Shown here piece by piece: positions 57,640 through 64,000 of a DNA stretch of 64,000 nucleotides. The stretch is from the NCBI GenBank assembly GCA_023653785.1, contig JAMKCH010012582.1, positions 62,001-126,000 of the forward strand, read 5' to 3'. This stretch comes from Ophioderma brevispina (lineage: Eukaryota > Echinodermata > Ophiuroidea > Amphilepidida > Ophiodermatidae). How positions within the stretch are numbered: position 1 is the stretch's first letter; each line of letters starts with the position of its first letter. The notes beneath the pieces were generated by a model. The model searched no databases. It was not told where the DNA came from and was given only the letters and a program-made list of their open reading frames with translations. The translations under genes were made by a program, and so were the position numbers.

Positions 57640-59015
57640 CATTCACATCATGAGGTTTGTCCATACATTGCCCCCCTCAGATAAAAAAATCTTTCTAGGA
57701 TATCAGATCCGCAACTGCCTCAGAATCTGAGCAATTCGCAGATTTCACACCTCTAACTGAATTGTAAAATAAGTGACACACTTTGGGCATCTGTATTGCC
57801 CCCCCCCCCCAAAAAAAAGTTCGAATTTGCCCAAAATGATTGCAATTTTCAGCTACTGTCCGTTCAATTAACTTAGATGTCCGGTTTTTTATTAAATTAT
57901 TTCTCAAAATAGACGTTTTCGAAAAAGTCATAAAAGAAAAGTTTGGCTATTCCTTCATCATCGGACTTAACAAGATCATTAAGTTGTAACTTGACAAAAA
58001 GAATTCTTTGATTTTTTATTAATTTATACATGACCACTCTTCAATCAAATTGATTTCGTCTCAACATTCAATTTACAATCAGATGAGCTGCCGCCTTATG
58101 CGCTCAGTCAGATCTCATCACAAAACCTTGCTGTGAAAATTCCAAGGTTCAACTTGGCCTCCAACAGAAGATCATTTCTCGCATTATTGTAGTCTTATAC
58201 ATCTAGTGGCGTAACCAGTGTCGGAGCCGGGGGAAAGCTGCGCCCCCCCCCCCCCCGACACCATAAAAATCTGGAGGGGTAGCAAAATGGGAAAGGTAAG
58301 AAGGAAAAGAAAAGATGACGAAAATAGGGAGAGAAGACCAGGGTGAAAGAAAGGGAAAGAGGAAGAGAAAAGAAGAAAGACGAAGAAGAGAAAGGGAAGG
58401 GCGAAAGTTTACCCTCCCCAAAACGTAATTACCATGGCAACCAACCTTATTCGTTATTTTCCAAAACGAGGGTCGAAATGCACCGATTTCAATAGATTTT
58501 GAAGGTTTAAATTGACCAATTGTCCTTTCCTCATATCAAAACGGCTTAGGTCCGAAGATACCCAAGAACTTTCTTTTCGCGATTTATTTCGAAAGTGCGT
58601 ATTTATTGAATAATTAATAAAAAAAGATCTCTAATTGGGGCGAACAGTGGGTCTCTGCTTAAAGGAGTCCTCTGTAAATAACAAGTGTAAGATCATTTTA
58701 ATTCAGATTTCTTAAGACCGAATGGGCGTAGTCGCTTTATGCAGGTTTGCGCTCTATGCAAATATTCCGGGTTTGGCATGTTTTCGCCGGTGGCGAATTC
58801 TCACCAAGAAGCTGGTCAACCCTCGCAATTTACATGCTTAGCAGGCTAACAATACCAAGATCTTCTGAGAAACCTTCATTTAAGGTACTGGTCGCATGAT
58901 ATGAGAAATGTGAGTTTTCTTGCATGGTATTTTGTACATGGAGTATAGGGCATTAACCTTTAATTCTTAACTATCGTTTTCTAGACAGTGTAACAGGGAT
59001 GTAATGCTACGTAAT
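57640..59015. other. Core of family E element: no gene recognised
   Basis: It contains C-runs at about 57789-57798 and 58243-58256 and a purine-rich block at 58275-58405. Frames at 57695-57931 and 58203-58421 are composition-driven. It may hold further decayed insertions. Confidence 0.4.
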
Positions 59016-59019
59016 CTTA

Positions 59020-60060
59020 CCAACTACGGTGTCCCAGATGAAGACTGTCAAGGCAATGCATCATGTTATGATAACCCATATAGCCTTTTGTGAAACCATT
59101 GATGGGCTCACAAGGAGTTCCACAACTACTGGAATCCTCCAGGAGATACTCTTGCTCCCTGTCTCTTTGTAGTCGTGGTTGATTACATCCTCAGACAGAG
59201 TCTTGACATCAGAACGACAAGGGACTCACCAGCCATCAAACCAAGCGTTCTAGACGTCACCACTTAAAGTCCAGTATCTCACCGACCTTGACTACGCAGA
59301 TAATGATCTAGCCTAACAGTTAATCTGAATGTGGTGCCCCAGTATCTACTAACCGCACTCGGAATGCTGCCGACACAGTCTGCTACATCTAATGCCAAGA
59401 AGACGGAAAGAGTGTATTACCGTCCAATGAGGCAGATGAATCCTCAACCTATCTGCACTCAGGTGGTAGCCACCGTGGTCAACGGACGTTCAAGTATCTA
59501 GGATTCCTTTGTTGCCTGGACAGCAAGAAAGACTTGCTGTCACGACAAGGACAAGCCTGGATGCCTGCAACTAAAACACACAGTACGGCACTCTGGTATC
59601 TCCAATTCAACCGAGCTGAAATCTTGAGAACCTGTTAGAGAGTATCCTTTTATATGGAATCCTGAGACCTGGACCATGAATGAAGTGCTACAGGATAGAC
59701 TGCATGGCACTACACCAAGCTCCTTATGCGAGTTCAAAACATATCCTTGCGTGAGCAAAAGCACAGATATATGAGATATCCCTCCATTTCATCTCTGTTG
59801 CCCCAACTCCGGGCACACGATTTGCTTGTCGCTGTTCATCAGTTGCGATTGACAAGTAGTCTCAGACGTCACACTTTTGGAAGTTAGCTTGCCAAAACAA
59901 GGGGTCGCGACCCTTTACATCAATGTAGTTAAATTTTACCTACATGATGTGATTGCTCGAGACTCCAGACATGATCCTCTGACATCCCAACTTAATAACA
60001 AACAGGGACATTTGGCGCACATGGTGAAAGCATCTCGGCTGCGGCCCGTTGATCGATAGA
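59020..60060 (+). pseudogene. Degraded non-LTR reverse transcriptase pseudogene
   Basis: Plus-strand protein fragments in shifting frames follow RT order. 'GDTLAPCLFVVVVDYILRQS' at about 59135-59205 is the motif B region. 'LTDLDYADNDLA' at 59277-59312 is motif C, with YADN in place of YADD. 'YLGFLCCLDSKKDLLSRQGQ' lies at about 59492-59550. 'ILLYG' at about 59647 precedes C-terminal blocks 'FWKLACQNKGSRPFTSM' and 'HLAHMVKASRLRPVDR', with a stop at 60057. The active-site change and repeated frameshifts show it is dead. Motif A and upstream are missing or unrecognisable. It is nested in the family E element. Confidence 0.7.
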
Positions 60061-60061
60061 A

Positions 60062-60900
60062 ACTGTAATTCTTAATTTTCGCCATAATTATCAATTATGT
60101 GGTTCCAATGGGTCAACGTACACGCAAGATGTTCAGTTAAATGCCGATGATCTTCAAGTTTAAATGCCTGATGATCATTGAAAGATCCAGTCTGCAGTCT
60201 GGCACTAATATGTTACTGATGCGGCATGGATATTAATAAGTAACATGAATTAGGCCTACTTGTAAGTACAGTGATGTCCAGAGGGTGTTTTGAATCAATC
60301 TAACCATATGCAATGCAATGTGGTTGTCTCTACTGTAACAAAACATGTCAGTACTATGTATAAAAAGTTTAAGAACCCACAAGACATTTCATGATCATAC
60401 TAAAATTCCTAAGTACACACGCTTTGTGGTCTAAATAAGGTAAAAGTCATGGCTATTATGTGTTAAGAATTGGATGTTGGGGGACCCCTATTCAGGTGAA
60501 ATTTCCAAAACTGTTGCATTGTGGGATTGACTCGTACACCTCTGATTGAATGGTCAGTCTGTGTTGCATGCTGACTGTATGGTTACCCGGGGACACTGAC
60601 ATAGGGAAGTGTTACGAGTATGTGCGGTCCTTAAGACCCCAATTTTTCTTTTTCGCCCCTCCAGCAGTTCCTAGAACCCCGCCCAGTTGAAGCATTTCAT
60701 TCATTCTTAAGGTCCTCTTTGGGAAATGTTTTGCCGACTTAGTAGCGCCGAATTTTAGTTTCCAAACCTGCAAATTTCCTCAAACTTTCATTTCCTAAAG
60801 GGCTTTCTTTGAGAGACACAAAATCAGTTCCCAAGTCCCCAAGTTCAGAAATGGGGGCTGAAAATCCTACCAAAAACAAAGAAAAAATGATTTAGCCTTC
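60062..60900. other. No gene recognised
   Basis: This segment lies between the RT pseudogene and the right arm of the family E element. It probably includes the retroelement 3' UTR and original core sequence. No motif was seen. Confidence 0.4.
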
Positions 60901-62146
60901 CGTGATGTACCTAGCAATGATCTGCAATCATTCTGTGAAACCATATGCATATGTTGTTTACACACAAGATCCTTTGTCCTCCAAAAAGACCCTTAATATC
61001 TTCAGACCCTTTTCAGAGCATTTTGGCTTTATAGACGTTAATGGTTCTTCAAAAGGTTAATTTTCTTGGCGGTTAAGCGAGAGAGGTACTTCATAGAGCT
61101 TTCTTCTCAACATTTTAGAACCATTTGGGCAGACCTTTTTAAGGTTCTACCGTGAGGCCAAAAGTTCTGAGGTGCCCGAATGAACCATTTTTATTCAATT
61201 TAAGAACCATTAATCAATTACCTGAATAACAGATATACAACAACTGTTGTTTTCGAAGGGTGCATATACCGATCAATTATTGTTGTTGTCAGGTGCAACG
61301 CCTAAAAGTACAAAATTTGTTACAACACGAATTTAGTTGGTCACCTTAAAATACCATTATGCAAAACATACAAAGGAAACATTTTTCTTCTCAGTGTATG
61401 TAGCATATATATGGGTTCAAATTTTGGGAAAATTGAGGAAAAATTTGATAGCTTCATGGACAAATTTTCATTTATATTTAGCCGTAAGGCAAAAATATCA
61501 AAAAAGTTAAAAATCATCACGTTTTGGCCTATCACTAGGCTACTTACTGCTTGAATGTAAAGCGCCAATTGATATCATCGAATAGATAATTTTTATCTCT
61601 TTAAATGATACCCAATTTGTTATGTTTGTGTCTCTTTATATGTGATCATAGCGCTAAAATAGCTATATTGGTGAAGAACATGCAAATTTAGAGGTCATTG
61701 ACCTCTGACTTCACGCTCCACCGCTCGCGACACTTAAGACTATTGCTTTTCCATATGGCCCAAGAGATGGCCTATACAATAACATAACCCGACACCTGTA
61801 CAATCAGGAGTTAATTGTCTTGGTATCGCCCGGCTATAGATTATTAGTTTACCGGAAGTGGTCGAAATTTTGGTACCAGAGAAAGCACTATTTTTCGCAT
61901 TTACCCTGTGAACTCTTAGGGCTAAAGATGTTTGGTTTGAGATATATGAGCGAAAGTGTACTCCATTTGATTATCCCATTTAACTGCTACTAATATCATT
62001 GAATATTAACTACATCTCCATTTTTGTCATGTTTATGTATGCACATTTTGTAAACTTAGCGACAAAGCCATATGTGTCAACTGCATGAGAAAAAAATTTT
62101 AAATTTTCTTGTTCCTTATTTAACGGTTATGAATAAAAACAAATAA

Positions 62147-62440
62147 TGGCAGTATTTATATAGCGCTTTAACAATTAAGTCTCAAGCGCTTTACATTTAT
62201 TCTCCTGTCACCGGATAAACACCTTTTTCACATATTGACAATTCGGCAGCCAATTATAACTGCGCTAACCGTATTACTACCACCCCTAACCGCTCCCCAT
62301 TTCACTCCTGGGTGAAGTGAGACAGCGAGATAAAGTGTCTTGGCCAGGGGCACAACATGTTGGCCACGGCGGGGCTTGAACTCACAACCTAATGATCATG
62401 AGTCCTGCACTTTTCCACTAGACCACACATGCTCTCTTTT
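62147..62440 (-). mobile_element. tRNA-derived SINE (family S), copy S2
   Basis: On the minus strand, an A-box-like TGTGGTCTAGTGG lies at about 62419-62431 and a B-box-like GAGTTCAAGCC at about 62373-62383. The body has 'cacccaggagtgaaatgggg' and 'agcggttagg', as in copy S1. The 3' tail 'gtaaagcgcttgagac' and 'aaagcgctatataaatact' is at 62150-62205. It abuts a family B MITE copy exactly at 62440, and a word resembling the missing MITE end ('cttgttccttattt') lies beyond its other end at about 62108. It therefore appears inserted into the MITE. Confidence 0.8.
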
Positions 62441-62745
62441 GTGTTCTCTACTTGATATGAGAGCCTGACACTTGCACATACACCCATCAAGTACCGTGGT
62501 AAACAAACTTGCATTTTTATGGTAAAAGCAATAATGCATACTGCAAAGCCCTACTCAATACTGGGCTAATATTGATGGTTAACCATTAAAATGGCAGTTT
62601 TTTGTTTTATCCTTGGGAATGAAAGTGGATTTTTAGTTGCTCAAATTTCATGACGACAACAATAAAAATATGGCCTTTCATCCGAAGTCAAAATCGATAC
62701 TACTTCTGGGTAAATCGGGGGGCCCAAATACGATAGACCACTCAC
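62441..62745 (-). mobile_element. Family B MITE, partial copy interrupted by SINE S2
   Basis: 'ctacttgatatgagagcctg', 'tcaagtaccgtggtaaacaa' and 'cgatactacttctgggtaaa' are complements of segments of the complete copy at 12232-12567, co-linear over about 300 bp. The outer right end near 62745 is diverged ('cccaaatacgatagacc' for 'ccaaagacgatcgga') and lacks the terminal TTAA. Confidence 0.8.
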
Positions 62746-63490
62746 ATTTAACTGATTTCTAAACTAATACCAATCTCATCAAATCTATCTACAACAGTAA
62801 ACGAGGCTATATAATATTCCCTAAAACAGCTTCACTGATGTCAGATCAACAAACACATACTATTGCATAGCCTATGCAACAACTCAAAGGTGCTGTCACT
62901 TGATTTCCTAATACCAATCTCATAAAATCTTAACTCAAATCTAAGTAGTCTACAGTGTGACCCAGACAACATCTCCATCCGTGACAAATCAATAAAAGAA
63001 TTGTTTATTACATAGTCAGAACTGAGTGACCCCATAAATTGATTTCCCCATAAATTGATTTCCGTATCTAATACCATCTCATAAAATCTTATCACTCTGA
63101 TATAAGTAGCTAGAGTGTATCCCAAACAACATCTCTTTTATGTCAAACACATATGTGTTTATTTTCAATCTATCAATCAAAATCTTTATTTACAAATCAT
63201 TAAAATCATTATATGGGCAGACACAACAAATCCATGCTGTCAATTGACTTCCATAAACCTATCTCCTAATTCAAATATAAGAGCTATAGTATGTTCGGTA
63301 TGAAATCTTCACTGGAGATCAGCCACATACTGCATACAAGCCTATGTTTATTACATAGCCAGACATTACACAATGCATGGGGCTGTGAACTTATTTGATG
63401 GATTCCAGGCCACTTGTAATAGACACCTAATGAAATCGTAACTCAAATATATATAGTGCAGTAATGTTTTACACAGCTATATGGTTTTGG
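62746..63490 (+). repeat. Satellite 2 (sat2), right block
   Basis: Diverged units begin near 62770, 62911, 63072, 63257 and 63423. Recurrent words are 'accaatctcatcaaatct', 'aactcaaat', 'ataagtagctagagtgta', 'acaacatctc', 'attacatag' and 'attgatttcc'. Unit length is 140-185 bp, longer and less regular than in the left block because of internal insertions such as 'ataaattgatttccccataa'. It is the continuation of 56090-56581. Confidence 0.65.
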
Positions 63491-64000
63491 TAATTGTCAA
63501 TGGCACACAGAGCCCAGTTAAACCAAGAGGGAGCGAGGGATTTCCCATCACAGAAGAATAAATAAATTATTCAGCACAACCCCCTCCCCAGTGCCAATTT
63601 TCATCCTGACTGATAACAAATTGTTAGGGAAGGCTGGCAATCTTGTGGGATTGAAAATAATGTGGTGTAACAGGTCACAATGGATGTCAATTAAATACCT
63701 TTGATCGTATGTTTGGTATTGAGAAAGACCCTTTCCTTTCTTAATTTTGTGCTGTAAATTTTACATTTATAAATGCCGTTTCCAAAACAAACCCCCCGAC
63801 TTCACTGCATTTAAATCTTTCGTCATACTGAAATGTAAGGTTGAATATCATATTGCCAATCAAGCAAAGGATACATTTCAGAATTCTTCTTGAAACTTTT
63901 TTAGCTGTGCATTTCAAATCTCCTGATTATCTGTCTACCTATTTTCAGCCTCAACTCATAAATCCACTTACACACTTTGCTCAGATTCAGCAAATCTCTT
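63491..64000. other. No gene recognised
   Basis: Unremarkable AT-rich sequence up to the end of the window. No repeat, RNA gene or motif-bearing frame was seen. Confidence 0.4.

Larger units (their letters stand above)
56586..61840. mobile_element. Family E long-inverted-repeat element (5.2 kb) inside sat2
   Basis: The left end AGGTCCCCATGGCCCGATCG follows TTAA at 56582-56585. The left arm (about 56625-57640) is the diverged reverse complement of the right arm (about 60900-61840). Paired blocks are 'gagcggtggagcgtgacgtc' with 'gacttcacgctccaccgctc', 'gtcaatgacctctaaatttg' with 'caaatttagaggtcattgac', and 'aacaataattgatcg' with 'cgatcaattattgttg'. The outer 40 bp of the right end are missing. 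The core (about 57640-60900) includes an RT pseudogene at 59020-60060. No transposase was recognised. The left terminus is shared with the short copy at 41036-41284. Confidence 0.7.

Overview
The window looks like non-coding, repeat-dominated genomic DNA from a marine invertebrate. It is AT-rich, full of microsatellites and poly-G/poly-C runs, and carries tRNA-derived SINEs and CR1/L2-like LINE tails ending in the 'gcgctatataaat' motif. Those tails and the many TTAA-flanked short inverted-repeat elements suggest a non-vertebrate deuterostome, most likely an echinoderm. This is inference from repeat style only. No bacterial features, rRNA genes or intact tRNA genes were seen, and no host gene could be named. 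Three splice-flanked open segments (5509-5898 minus, 39570-39724 plus, 55002-55238 minus) are the only candidates for host exons, all at low confidence.

Layout. 0-1.1 kb: two CR1/L2-like LINE 3' ends arranged head to head, then pieces of other repeats. 2.0-5.4 kb: a TTAA-type element (family A) carrying a nested 120-bp-arm hairpin element (family F). It shares its right TTAA with a 2.4-kb giant palindrome (family D) whose loop holds 85 consecutive T. 6.5-10.8 kb: a GGTACC-rich element (family H), then a family A copy split by about 3 kb that contains a second H. 12.2-13.2 kb: two TTAA MITEs (families B and C). 14-17.3 kb: duplications with CAGA microsatellite, an array of 29 GGTCAC motifs, a C-rich/G4-prone tract and an octamer-motif cluster. 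18.3-20.4 kb: two copies of a GGCTGGTATTC palindromic MITE and an 859-bp hAT-like element with an exact 8-bp duplication. 21.8-30 kb: short palindromic MITEs and a second family C copy. 30.9-32.2 kb: CR1/L2-like LINE (minus), followed by two tRNA-derived SINEs. 35-41.3 kb: further copies of families F, A and E, a 390-bp inverted-repeat element and a TA-flanked mariner-like MITE.

43.0-53.3 kb: a degenerate 58-bp satellite (about 115 units in two blocks), interrupted at 44.57-48.19 kb by a retrotransposon. That element has RT motifs A, B and C on the minus strand, but its post-RT, zinc-knuckle and restriction-like-endonuclease regions lie on the plus strand. This is a 5'-inverted insertion of an R2/R4/NeSL-type element into satellite DNA. 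53.5-54.1 kb: another CR1/L2-like 3' end. 56.1-63.5 kb: a second satellite (units of about 122-166 bp) split by a 5.2-kb element with arms of about 1 kb (family E) that carries a degraded RT pseudogene. Further right are a MITE and a nested SINE.

The main theme is layered transposition: MITEs in MITEs, a SINE in a MITE, an RT inside a long-inverted-repeat element inside a satellite, and an endonuclease-bearing LINE inside another satellite. Many elements share TTAAAGG termini with TTAA target duplications, as in the T2/Kolobok-associated MITEs known from Xenopus. The 43-53 kb region shows dense 1-2 bp indels in both satellite and LINE. Some of the apparent frameshifts may therefore be assembly error.
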